From Haliclona indistincta (taxonomy: Eukaryota > Porifera > Demospongiae > Haplosclerida > Chalinidae): a stretch of DNA of 64,000 nt. The DNA lies in assembly GCA_964017065.1 (NCBI GenBank), contig OZ024784.1, positions 8,351,152-8,415,151 of the forward strand, in the 5' to 3' direction. The translations under genes were made by a program, and so were the position numbers. Below the pieces are notes generated by a model. It made no database searches, was not told the origin of the DNA, and was given only the letters and a program-made list of their open reading frames with translations. Of the stretch, positions 26,001 through 36,500 are shown one piece after another; within the stretch, counting starts at the first letter, position 1, and each line of letters starts with the position of its first letter.

Positions 26001-26090
26001 ATTGCGTCCCAGATGGGCATGAACAAATTCTCTATTTCGCACTAGTGCAGTAACGTGAGGCTGTTCTTTGAAAGGCTGTGGTGCCGACAT
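23017..26090 (-). CDS. CARD-ZU5-UPA-death-death domain signalling protein
   Basis: About 697 residues from five exons: 25119-26090, 24827-24871, 24172-24315, 23840-24005, 23017-23783. All junctions are GT..AG and keep frame (phases 0,0,0,1). N-terminal CARD-like helical bundle at about 18-105 (REFVHAHLGRNIDYLLDRLE, VERLLSFVKYYGFDRFIDFL). ZU5-like beta domain at about 145-275, with ILKFAADSILVSIPHCAVVS and FNISHFTLFAG as in UNC5/ankyrin/PIDD. UPA-like stretch about 295-385 (NDFAFYHAAQDHLIWQFN .. LSDWNILPM). Two death-like domains near the C-terminus (KWRMIGQCLKIDKANLDTID .. AFQMLLTW; KWLFIGRFLGLENHQLERVL .. YQMFLLWI). Probably an adaptor assembling caspase- or NF-kB-type complexes (inference). 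The downstream part could be mistaken for a separate gene, but the 45-bp exon 2 links them. Divergent from the Kelch gene. Confidence 0.72.
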
Positions 26091-26200
26091 GTTGTCAGAC
26101 AGATCTATGAACAGAAAATGCAAAGTCCGGGGCGGGGACTGGTCAGACTGCAAGTGCATAGTCCACAACCACACAACCGTGACACAGGCCCTATCCGGCC

Positions 26201-28121
26201 ATGACTGACATTCGCCATGAATTCGCTACTGATGGCTCGACTGATGGTGACCGGGAAATTATTGACAAGAGGAACGGTGGATGCGCAGCAGTAGTTGGCA
26301 ACAGACTCTACGTCTGGGGAGGTCAAACAGAAGACATAGTGAGCCAGCAAATCATAATTCTATAACAATCCATTTTCCAACTACAATACACATGCTAATA
26401 ACAGTGACTACTATAATATTATACACGATAGTTAATTACTTTCCAAACAAAAACTAACTATGAAGAATTATTACACGAATTGTAACCATGCAACCTGTCA
26501 TCATGATTAGGAAAATGAACCTGGTGAACCGCCAATAAGAAGCGCACGAGATCTGCCACGATATTTCGATGAAGACCATCCGTTTGATGTGTTCCACTTT
26601 GACACTAGAACATGGACTAGACAAAAAACATCAGAGAAATTCCCTGAAAATGGTCTTGGGTCTATCTTAGAGTATGATGAAGAGAGAGACCAATTGTACC
26701 TATTTGGAGGCTTTAAAGGTGGACATTTTGATTCTGAACTCTATGTAGTGTCATTGAAGGACTTTTGTTGGGACATTCTGCAACCTTCAACTGATTGTAA
26801 GCCGTCACCACGCTATAATGTCGCTTCAATTCTTCACAAAAACAAGCTACACATTTTTGGCGGAGTTGGCACAGACACCAAATGGAAGAAAAGGAAAGAG
26901 GATCCCTGGGCTGATGAGTGGGTACCTGCTCCTAGAGCTCCTGTAATGGTTGGAAATAATCCCTATGGATGGAACAATGAGTATTTTCACTTTGATCTAG
27001 TCAAAAGTTAGCATTAGTATAAGCTAGTTTATTATTATTGTTTCTTCTTAGAGTGCTGGACAGCTCCTTTGAGAGAATGGGACATTCGTCCACCACCAAT
27101 AGGAGGACATCGCATAGCAAGAATTGATGAAGAGAGAGCTGCAATGTTTGGTGGTAGAGGAGAGCATGGCTGTAGCAATGACCTCTGGGTACTTAACCTG
27201 GATCAAAATGTGAGTTTATAGACCATTTGTGTCCCAAGTAATACCATGTAGCGGGTAATTTTTTGACGGGGGAATTTTGAAGTTTTCGCCAAATAAACTC
27301 GCCAAAATCTCCACAATGATACGTAAATTAGGCGCTGGGTGCTAATAATAATTGCAAATTTGGGTCATTTGCCAAAATTATGACCCTCTATAAATAATTA
27401 TGATTGTTACCAATTCACAGATCTGGACTGGTCCTCTTAAAGCACAGTTTCCTGACCAACCATGGCCGATTCCCTGTCGATTCTTCTCCTTTACATCACT
27501 TCAGCCTCCGCATTGTAGCACTGATCACTGGAATCAGCAAATATTGTTGCTGTGGGGAAAGGCAAATTATGAAGAAGAAAAGGACGAAATTTGCCACAAA
27601 TCTACATGGATACTGGAGTTTAATAAAGAGGTCCCTCAGTGGACTGAGGTGCTGTTATTTTGTGTTTGTTACTTTCAATTTCCTTTTCAGTTTTCAGTTA
27701 ATGAAAAGCCTAGAGCATGGCATGTCGCTGGCATTCATCCTACAAGGTGTGAAGTTGTGATAACAGGAGGTAATAAGCACTACAGGGGTCACACTGGTCC
27801 GAGACTGGCTGTATCTGACACATGTACTCTTGTGCTAGGTAAGACTACTCATTTGTTCAGCCTATGATATTGCTTCGATGTTATGCATGAGACTGCTGCT
27901 ACAGGATTATTAACCAGTTTTCTATGCTAGGTGCGATGAGCTTGCAAAGTCTATGTCTCAGTGTGATCTTGAAGCTCATAACAGCACAGAATGCTAGTAC
28001 TGATGTGGATGCACTATTGGATCAACTCAATTTGCCACACAATGTCAAGAAGCTACTACTGGATCATAGTAAATTGCCGTTTAGTAGTGTTCCAAGGTTT
28101 GTGCCAGAGCCAAAGCATTGA
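26201..28121 (+). CDS. Kelch-repeat beta-propeller protein
   Basis: It starts MTDIRHEFATDGSTDGDRE 110 bp from the divergent CARD/death gene. Kelch repeats show the diglycine plus Tyr/Trp pattern: CAAVVGNRLYVWGGQTED, LGSILEYDEERDQLYLFGGF, RYNVASILHKNKLHIFGGVG, GHRIARIDEERAAMFGGRGE, NQQILLLWGKANYEEE, RAWHVAGIHPTRCEVVITGG. There is no BTB/BACK domain at the N-terminus, so it is a propeller-only type. After the propeller a small helical tail (DVDALLDQLNLPHNVKKLLL) ends at FVPEPKH. About seven exons. The subfamily is not recognised; such proteins are often substrate adaptors, but no partner can be named. Confidence 0.75.
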
Positions 28122-28188
28122 CTAAGATACAATGAAGTTTGTTAGGAGCAGACTATAAGTTAGAGTAATAGAGTTTGTTGATAATTGA

Positions 28189-28250
28189 ATGATGTATGAT
28201 GTATTGATGATGATGTATGATGTATTGATGATGTATGTATCTGATTAGTG
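28189..28250. repeat. Short tandem repeat between convergent genes
   Basis: Units of gatgtatgatgtatt and gatgatgta repeat about four times between the ends of the Kelch and regucalcin genes. It is a simple-sequence tract in the shared 3' region. Confidence 0.6.
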
Positions 28251-28267
28251 ATTTCTACTGTACTCGG

Positions 28268-29386
28268 TCATGTGTGTGATTTATAGTCAGAAAACTTCTG
28301 AGGAGGGAGTCCATGAACCCCTAGCCCCTCAACAACAAACACTGCTCCAGAGTGAGGATACTGCTGCAGGTCAGACTCACTGGCATACATCATACCACTT
28401 GTGACAAACAGTTTGTCATAGTCAGGACCTCCAAAGCAACAAGAAGTGATACAATGTGAAGGTATTGGTACATGAGCTAGCTTCTTCCCTGAGACGGGAT
28501 CCCAGCGTGTCACTACTTGATGAGTGCATCCAGCGACCCACAGCATTCCCTCCGCATCAATACACATGCCGTCTGGTAGACCAAGAGCATCATCTTGAGC
28601 ATAGTCCACAGCCACCGTCTGGTTGGTGATGGTACCAGCAGATTCATTGTAGTCAAAACTGTAGAGCTTTTTAACAAAAGTATCGATGAAATACATTTTA
28701 GTCCAGTCTAAATTCCAAGCCATTCCATTAGACACAGTTACATTTGAGAGCTGCTTTGTAACTTGACCTATATAAAAGAAATCTATAAATTAGTTATGTC
28801 AATGATAGCTGGTTTGGCTGAAAATAATCGAAAGGTGAGCAAATCCCTTAAATAGAAGGCATGTCTATATCAACCATGGTTGACACAAAAAAAAACAATT
28901 AAATAGTTCACACACCTCCATTAAAGCTATACAAATTTCCGTTGGTCCTGGGAAAGCCAGGAGTAGCTACTGATCCACCATCAGCTGTTCCACACCACAA
29001 TCTACCCTTCCGATCACATTTAGCATCATTAAAACGATTACAGGAGATGCCATCTTCAACAGATGACAATGACTGCACAGCACCTGCATAAATAGATGGA
29101 TACACTCAACTTTATAGCTAGCAGTCTGCAAACCTGACTCTCTGTCCACTAGACAGATGCTCCTCCCAATCACTGCTATCAGCTTGCTATCATCATCCTC
29201 ACACGGTATGGCTGCTCCCACCTTGTCCTCCAGCTGGATACTGCGATTGGTCTTCGTGTTCACGTTCAGAAAGTTGATACTCTTTCCCTCAATGTCCACC
29301 CACACCAGCTCCTCTCTGGACTCATCGTAGAAGGGACCCTCACCGAGTAACGCCTTGGGATCGCACAACACAGATACTGTTGCCAT
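28268..29386 (-). CDS. RGN: Regucalcin (SMP-30/gluconolactonase)
   Basis: Cytosolic metal-dependent beta-propeller gluconolactonase implicated in calcium handling. It starts MATVSVLCDPKALLGEGPFY; the Glu of LGEGP is a metal ligand in the family. Exon 1 runs through WVDIEGKSINFLNVNTKT; exon 2 (about 28918-29085) has VEDGISCNRFNDAKCDRKGR with LWCGT; exon 3 has NVTVSNGMAWNLDWTKMYFI (the Asn ligand) and GLPDGMCIDAEGMLWVAGC (the Asp ligand), ending KFSDYKSHT. All metal-binding positions and the six-blade pattern are present. Length matches the family (about 300 residues). No signal peptide. Confidence 0.92.
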
Positions 29387-29507
29387 GATGAGCAACGTAG
29401 CATCTAAATCCACTGACAGGACGAGGCTGAGGTTGCAGAATGTCTGCAGCTTTAAGCACGTGATTGATCGTGAGTGGTATGCAATATTAATTTTACTAAA
29501 ACAACAG

Positions 29508-29960
29508 TCATGACTGGCTACCCTCAAAGTCTTTGATATAATGCACAGTTTCTTCGTCCTTGAAAAATCTTGTCACTAATGCAGAGTGTGAAATGTGCTC
29601 TGGCAATCCTATCAGCTCTTTAATGTACTGATCAAGTTCAGGTAGTCTGTCCATAGCTAGCTGCTTTGTGCTGCGCCGGAACACTTGTTTTCCAGGTAGG
29701 TACGGCAAGGTCCGCTGAGATCCCTTCTCGAGACCGGCTTCCTCAGGAAAAGAGTCCAACAGTTTGCATTGGAATTCGAAAAATTGTTGATAGCCCCTGA
29801 AACAAACTGACTTGGTGTCGTCAGACCAGTTTATGTCTAGCTGGAACACAAAACGAGACTTCTCCTTTTTCTCGATGTCCTTCTTTTCCTTCTCTTTCAC
29901 GCTAACTACAGCAGCAGATGCAACCCATAAATTGCTAGAGTCGTTTATGCTGGTAGCCAT
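29508..29960 (-). CDS. Single PX-domain protein, NCF1/SH3PXD2-like
   Basis: 150 residues in one exon: a short N-terminal part with a charged VKEKEKKDIEKKEKSRFV stretch, then a PX domain (VFQLDINWSDDTKSVCFRGY, QQFFEFQCKLLDSFPEEAGL, LPYLPGKQVF, LPELDQYIKELIGLPEHIS, ALVTRFFKDEE). PX domains bind phosphoinositides. The nearest resemblance is to the PX of p47phox/SH3PXD2 proteins, but there is no SH3 domain. The basic-aromatic motif usually written RRY/F reads FRGY here: one Arg is replaced by Gly, which may weaken lipid binding. The stop is followed 121 bp later by the regucalcin start, so a downstream SH3 exon is unlikely. Confidence 0.78.
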   Translation of the reverse strand: MATSINDSSNLWVASAAVVSVKEKEKKDIEKKEKSRFVFQLDINWSDDTKSVCFRGYQQFFEFQCKLLDSFPEEAGLEKGSQRTLPYLPGKQVFRRSTKQLAMDRLPELDQYIKELIGLPEHISHSALVTRFFKDEETVHYIKDFEGSQS

Positions 29961-30064
29961 CTCTGGTGAAACAATCTACGAAAGCACTAAAGTCGACTAA
30001 AGTTGCGAGTATTGAGCCACGCCCATCACTTCTACAAGTAGTAATAAATTATTACTATGCATGA

Positions 30065-31166
30065 TCATTGTGTTTGCGAGCTTTGGTCTTTTGTGCCAGA
30101 GGTCAACAGTGTTTGTACACCGAAGTCAAGACTAGCTATATCTTCCAGTGAAGTGTCGAGTGTCTGTGTTCCAAACTCCATGCACTCTGGAGGGAGTAGC
30201 TCTGACAAGCATAGTTCATCTTCTCTGATAGTAGTCTGTTGGTCAGAGGAGAGGAGTAAGGGTGGTGGAGGTGACACTGCTGCTCTTGATGCTAGTAGCA
30301 ATGTCTGAGTACCAGAGTCATTAGAAGGAACAGTTTGTGTTTGACATGATTGATGAACAGCCGGCGAGAGGAATGACTCCAGTATTGTCTGAGTTGCTAT
30401 GTTTGAGTAAATGTCTGTGTCAGGCGATAAGTCTGTTGAGGTTTGAACTGAAGTTGATGTGCTAGGAACAGGAGAAGAAATCTTTGGTATTGGAAGAACA
30501 GTTTTGATTATGATTGGTGCTATAATTATGGGACGAGAATCATCTGACAAAGAGCTATGAAGAAAAAATTACACTGTAAAATAGGAGTAGCAACAGCTTA
30601 ACACAAACATTGTTACCTGCTTTGTTTATCTTTATCAGAACTGTTAGGAGGTTTGTGACCTTTCCTTTTGGCATGCTGGTAAAGAGCATTTTTTGATCGA
30701 AACTCATCCTCACACACAGTACAGTGAAACACATGACCACACTCCCTCTCATGTCTTTGACACATATCTCGCAGTCCAAATGTCTTGCCACATCGACTGC
30801 ACTTAAACTCCTTCTTTCCGTGAACTGTCTGATAGTGCTGTAGCAAATTTATTCCCATACCATATAATATTTTATAAGTTGAAAATCATAAGTTAAAACC
30901 TGCTTAAGTTTTCCCAGTCGAGAGAATGGTCTTCCTCCTTTACTTCTACCGCATTGCTCTACGGGACAGAAAAAGATTTTGTTCGGGGCAACGGCTGATG
31001 ACAAGGTTCGTCCTTCGTGACGGCGCAGAGTATGCATTAACAGCCGAGACGAACTGAGGAATTCTTGCTCACATCCAACGACAGGACAACGTATTGGATC
31101 TTCAATACATAATTGCTCTTCTGTTGGAGTAACTGCCTGTCTCCCAGAACACCACGAATCTGCCAT
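30065..31166 (-). CDS. ATMIN: ATMIN/ASCIZ-like zinc-finger transcription factor
   Basis: ASCIZ drives dynein light chain (DYNLL1) expression and is fed back by DYNLL1 binding (family knowledge). 325 residues; exons 30900-31166, 30617-30837 and 30065-30554 join in frame. Four C2H2-type fingers: CPVVGCEQEF..HTLRRH; CPVEQCGRSKGGRPFSRLGK..HYQTVH; CSRCGKTFGLRDMCQRHERE with CG; CTVCEDEFRSKNALYQHAKR with KGH. The C-terminal third is low-complexity with dynein light chain TQT-type motifs (IATQT, CQTQTV, SGTQTL, FGTQTL, plus SVQTS and FGVQTL). Finger layout and TQT cluster together make the assignment strong. Divergent from the orphan gene at 31259 (92 bp). Confidence 0.85.
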
Positions 31167-31258
31167 TTTCTGTTGTCATGCATGCTCCGCCTGTAGTGGG
31201 CGTGGTTTATGAGTAGTCTATCTATGTATTATTTTTGGGTGGGGCTGCTTCTGCAAAA

Positions 31259-32065
31259 ATGTCTGAGCAGGAGTGTGTCAGGATGCTTATCACCCACAGT
31301 TTTAAATCTTTTCATGCTCCAGTCTCTAGAATTGTTGCTGATAATTCGAGTGAATGTGCTTGTGGATGGAAGCTAGCCAATGGGCGCCCAGAGTACGTCT
31401 GCACATCGAAGGCACGAAGAAAAAAGTTTCCCAACTCAACCCCATCGAGGTACAACTTGTGCAAGTCGTCTATAACACTAGACACTGCTACTGCTGAAAA
31501 TGGAAATATGGGAGGAAAGCTAACAGAGAACCTTGACTACGAATACGTCGGAGGACTAAGCAACAGAGTACGCGGGAGCGAATCACCAGCGATTCCTTTG
31601 GAGCATCCCTCAGTGCAGTACCGCACTTTTACATTAAATCCTGTCCTTGAAAACAGATCGGACTCTATGACTGAAACGAGCAGAGTAGACCTATCGCGGC
31701 TCGTGCAAATGCAACTGAGACCAGACATCACATACGAACAAATGATCATCGAACAGAGGCTAAGAGCGATGAACTTGGCTATGAATTCACAACCCTCGCT
31801 GTCCATTACTAGCCTTAACAAGCAGTCCTCTACCAAGCCCTCGTTGCACACGCAGTCAATCTCTGAGCCACCTATCCAGCATCATCCAAACAACATGCAC
31901 GTCAAGAAACATAAACACAGAACCAAGACACTCAGACCGATAAAATGGTGTTCACTCACTCATCACAGACAGATTCCAGCGTTTGCGAAACGATCTGAAG
32001 ATTTTAGGAGCAGTTTCTCGCGATTATTGCAAAGATCTCCTCATCTGATGCCTGACCATAAATAA
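31259..32065 (+). CDS. Unrecognised basic, serine-rich protein
   Basis: 268 residues in one exon from ATG at 31259 (MSEQECVRMLITHSFKSFHA). I do not recognise a family. The N-terminal 60 residues contain several Cys (ECACGWKLANGRPEYVC), the middle is Ser/Thr-rich and predicted disordered, and the C-terminus is strongly basic (HVKKHKHRTKTLRPIKW, then RSSFSRLLQRSPHLMPDHK). No signal peptide or membrane segment. The frame continues upstream to a TTG, but the ATG is the likely start. It shares an upstream region with ATMIN. Confidence 0.6.
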   Translation: MSEQECVRMLITHSFKSFHAPVSRIVADNSSECACGWKLANGRPEYVCTSKARRKKFPNSTPSRYNLCKSSITLDTATAENGNMGGKLTENLDYEYVGGLSNRVRGSESPAIPLEHPSVQYRTFTLNPVLENRSDSMTETSRVDLSRLVQMQLRPDITYEQMIIEQRLRAMNLAMNSQPSLSITSLNKQSSTKPSLHTQSISEPPIQHHPNNMHVKKHKHRTKTLRPIKWCSLTHHRQIPAFAKRSEDFRSSFSRLLQRSPHLMPDHK

Positions 32066-32145
32066 GTATTGATTTTGTCATGGATTTGTAATAATTTTTA
32101 TTGATAATAAAGAGAGCTGATCACGCCCATAACCCACGTGTACAA

Positions 32146-33441
32146 ATGGCTTTCAGTCGAGCTTTCAGTGAGAATAACTCAATGGCGTTTAGTAGGATAC
32201 TGTCTAGCCATCACCTATTTCACGCTGTAAGTATTATATGCAGATAGTGAGAATTAGCCTGGTAGATTGAGATACTGCAGAGTTATTTAACGTGGTAGGT
32301 TGAGGTAATGTGTCCAGGAGATCCTGATTCACTGCCTGATCATCATCTGGAATACTACACAATGCTCTTATATTTAGAGCAACTTGTTTGTCCGTCTCTA
32401 CTCCAATTGTGTACCAAGAATAATAATATAACCGGTTTGAGTGTTCCTCACAGCGCTACTATCTGTTCTCAAACAAAAGTGTTGCTCACTAGCTCAGGTC
32501 AGCAAGTGAGCAGGATCATTGTATGATATTTTCTATTCTATCTTAGGTGATCTTATTCTATCGTTAGACAAAGATGATAGTCAGCTTTTAGGTCTTGATG
32601 GAAAGAAGCAAAAAGACAGAAATTACCGTGAGCGAGAGTCTGAATTAGTTTTAGTGAAATGCATTTTTGTACTTGCAGTTACTGTTATAAACCTGATGTC
32701 AGAGTCTTTCAAGCCAGGCAAACCAAAATACAATAAAGCAAAGGAGTGTTTGAAAAGATTGTCCAGCCCTGTGAATCTAGTGATATGCTTGAACACAACA
32801 AGCTCTAATCAAGGTACTCTTTTATCAAGTGGGTCCTGTATAGCTACCCACTTGTCTCACAGAGGCGAGAGCCCAGTTTTTATCATCTACCAAGGCAACA
32901 AGATGCTGTTGCGAGAGTACCATCATCACACAATGTTCTATTGATGTTCCTGTAATAAAAGAGTCACTACCAGCTGGTAATGAGCCCACTGCATGTTCGG
33001 CTGAGGAGTTTTATCACTGGATAGGAGCTATCAGTTGTGGATTAAACCTGTGAGTATGTCATACATTGTGACTAGAGTGACTTGCATGTGTGTCTTTTAG
33101 GACAGAGAGTAGTTCAGATAGCTACTCGTCTAGGTGCTGCACTCCAGAGCCTTACCAACGCTGCGGTGCTGTATCACGAAGACTATGGAGAGGAGCAATC
33201 AACTCTGAATCTGTCAATATTGTGATTGATATGACAAGGTATTACAATAGTAGATATGGTACCATGTACTGTGTGTTGCCTTCACAGGAAGTCTCTTAGT
33301 ACGAGTGCTCTTCCTTGGGCAGTTGTGACAGTGTGGGGATTTGTAGAGTCACTACTGAATTGTTCAGAGCAACGTGACAAAAATATGTGTTGGTCTATTG
33401 TTTTGTTTAAAAATAGTGAGCGAGTATGGTGTTTTATATGA
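32146..33441 (+). CDS. RPP40: Ribonuclease P/MRP protein subunit p40
   Basis: Component of nuclear RNase P/MRP, tRNA and rRNA processing. The joined exons show the p40 landmarks: GDLILSLDKDDSQLLGLDG in the middle, SAEEFYHWIGAISCGLNL, the SSSDSYSSRCCTPEP block (human counterpart ends in YCCPEP) and the C-terminal LPWAVVTVWGFVESLLNC followed by IVLFKNSERVWCFI. The N-terminus MAFSRAFSENNSMAFSRIL and VMCPGDPDSLPDHHLEYYTM are less conserved. About six short exons with GT..AG borders; the exon starting FLSSTKATRCCCESTIITQ joins in a different frame from the naive continuation. Looks intact. Confidence 0.82.
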
Positions 33442-33530
33442 TCATAGTATTATTACAGTGTAAGAACAAGATGTAAATATTAAAAAATAATGTCTTGTGA
33501 TGATGATAGTACCATGTGTTCAATGCAGTA

Positions 33531-36500
33531 TTAGTGTCTGTGAGTCTCTGAGTCTGGTTCAGATAGTACTGGTTCCAGTAGGTCAGCAATTTTCTGAAAC
33601 CCTGCCATTCTAAGACGACCTAAGCTATATGGTTCGTCATCACTTGTGCATATAGAGCTAAGGCTGCCTGCTAGTGAGCCATCTCCTTCATCATTGTATG
33701 ATCTGATGGAGTCAATGTCAGTGATATCTTTGTTTGCTAAGTTGACATGGTCTTCAATAAAGCAGTCAATGTCAGGAGTGTTTGCTCGAGGATACGGGTC
33801 GCTCTCCAGTAGTGGAGTTTTCTCAATGTTTGTTACCGAGGACACAGGAGATGGTCCTCCACTGCTTAGCTCGTGAATTGATACCTCGGCTACTGGTCCT
33901 TCGTTAAAGTGAGTGTCTGCCTCTCCTCCTCCCTCCTCATGATAGCTGTAAACATTTGAATGTATCTCATACTGCTGCTCAGAGTTTAATTTTGGTTCAT
34001 TTAGCCGAAAACTCTTTGTCTTTTTTGCTCTCCACACTAAAACAAGCAATCCCACTAACATTGCTATAAGCAACATTAATGCAAGCACACTGACTGCAAT
34101 AACAACTGCTATTACTCCAATTGGTGTTACTGTTCTATCAATAGAGCAGTTGTTATCAGTAATGCGACCATCAGGACAGGAACATGTGATGGTTCTGTTG
34201 TTGGCTTTCTCGGTACAATTGCCTGGTTCACAAGGATTGGGAGAACATGTTCCAATAGTGCAGCCATTCATTGCATTACCACCAACAAATGTCACACTCG
34301 CAAACTCAGTTGATCCTGATAGTGGTAGCGGATTGTTATTCAGTCGGATGTCCTGTAAGCATCCATGATAGCCATCTATGACAGTTCCATTCAAACTGGG
34401 TTGCCCTCCAATGAACACATTACTGCTGTTGTACTCGAGTGTAAAGTGAGGTCCTGGGAGCACTACTTGAACCACATTAGTGCTGTCTACAGTCAGTGAC
34501 AGGTCTAGTCCAGTCCTACTAACATTGACAGTGTGCCATTGCCCATCATTGAATGAACTGCTGGATGTATTGTTGAAAGTAGATCCTCCCAGATTGACTG
34601 AGACAACAAGTTGAGCACTGGCCAACTGCAACAGTAAGATATGTATAATGTAGACAGTGTGAGTACTGACTATTCACCTTGAGCATGAAATGTTCATCTG
34701 AGTAATCATTGCTGCCTACCAATAGTAACAGTCCACTTATTTCAATGGTTCTGAATCGCAATAACACATTCTCCTGATAACTGGAAATGATAGTTGTGGT
34801 AGAGAGAGGGTCAGCTTGTCTACGAGTCCTTCTTGTGTTGAATAGTGAATACTGGGCATATCCATCTCCTCCAAATGTAATCATCTCAGCAGCTAAACAG
34901 ACCAATAAACCACAATGAGATACTAAGTAAAGTACACACCTTTATTGCACATGACTCCTGTAAGGCTTGCTGGGCAAATACACACGTGATGCTTGTACCT
35001 GTTCTCACAAGTACCAGTTCCACAATTATTATCTGAACAGGTATCAATCTGCATTGAGTAGACAGAATTGTGTAATACTTTGTGTTACAGTTATTGCCGT
35101 GTACCTCAGAACAGCCAGCCTGTGATCGCTGCTCAGCTACATGGCTTGCTAAATCCAGCAAGACGCCATCAATGTACATGTTTCTCACACAAGCCGAAAT
35201 CCCCTGACTCTGAATAGGCAGGAATTGAGCTGTCCTTGCTGGTACTCCTCCAACCCACAATGGAAGACCAAGATCCAAGAACCTGAAGTTCACAAAATAG
35301 TATAACCGATAGCAGAGAATTATTTAGTACTGTAGAACAGTGCGCAATAGTTGTATGTAACCTGTAATTTCCACTGGCAGTGTTAGAAGCAGTGCAGTCT
35401 GCTGTGACCAACTGGGACTCCTCTAGTGTGGTGCAGTAGTCCAACTGAACAGATATTCTCTGTTGAACAAAATTCGTAATTCACAGTTAGTAGCACGGTA
35501 TGGATTACATACCTTCTGCAATATGTTAATCTCTACTGTATGAAACTGTCCATCACTGATATTAAGAGAGCTGCTGAGTACAGTGATATTTGCCTTGTCA
35601 TCCGATCCAAGCGAGAACAAAATCCTCAGCTGGTTGTTAACTATTTCAGCACTGATGATATCCCTACTCTCTCCTTGTTGGTACTGAGTGTTCAGTAGTA
35701 GAAGACCATTGCTGTCCAGTGTAGCGAATTCAAATTGTATAGCAAGCTGATCACTTGCAGTCAAAGACCTGAAAGCTCTATAACTAGGCAAAGTGGTGTT
35801 TCCTTGAAAGCTGACGGTAAGCAGTTCACAGCGAGGCCCTCCCATTGGGCATTGGCAGACATGCCCATGTTCTACTGAATCCATGCACGTTCCTTGATTA
35901 AGACATACAGTATTATCGCATCCATTAGATATATTGCATACCAACCCTTTGAATCGGGGTTGACATTGGCAGCTGAAGTTACCAGGCTCTTCTATGCAAG
36001 TTCCTCCGTTCTGACAGGCAGTGTCCGTACAATAGTTGATGTCATTCTGACATCTGTCACCAGTTTGCCCAAGGGGACAATGTACCTCACATAGCCTGCC
36101 TCCATACTCTTCTGCACAAGAGCACAAGAAACCATTTACACCGTCAACACATGTGCCACCATTTCTACAAGGAGTGCTGTCAGAGCAGTCATTGATGTTG
36201 GTTTCACAGTTTGAGCCAGTAAAACCAGAAGGACAGGAACAAGAATATGCTGATAAAGAAATATCATTACAAGTAGCTCCATGCTGACATGGATTAGAGT
36301 CACACATAAGAGACGGAGGGTTGTTCAAGGAGCAATCATTACCAGAAAACCCAGATTTACATGAGCAAGAGTAGCCATCTTGGCTTGAAGTACAGTTGCT
36401 AGTAGTTGTTATGTTACACACACCTGCTAAGCAACGATCAGGTGGATTCAAAAATGTCTGGCAGAGGTCTCCAGTAAATTCCCTGGGGCATGAGCATGTA

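Noticed and set aside
23017..26090. Two separate genes, a CARD protein and a double death-domain protein
   Set aside because: Exons at 24827-24871 and 24172-24315 join the two in phase with proper splice sites, and a ZU5-UPA-DD order makes sense.
28189..28250. CRISPR-like or satellite array
   Set aside because: It is a short simple-sequence tract without spacers, in a eukaryotic 3' region.
31235..31260. An N-myristoylation signal (Met-Gly-Gly-Ala-Ala-Ser) at the start of the orphan protein
   Set aside because: The frame opens at a TTG, not ATG; the first ATG is at 31259, so no N-terminal glycine is exposed.
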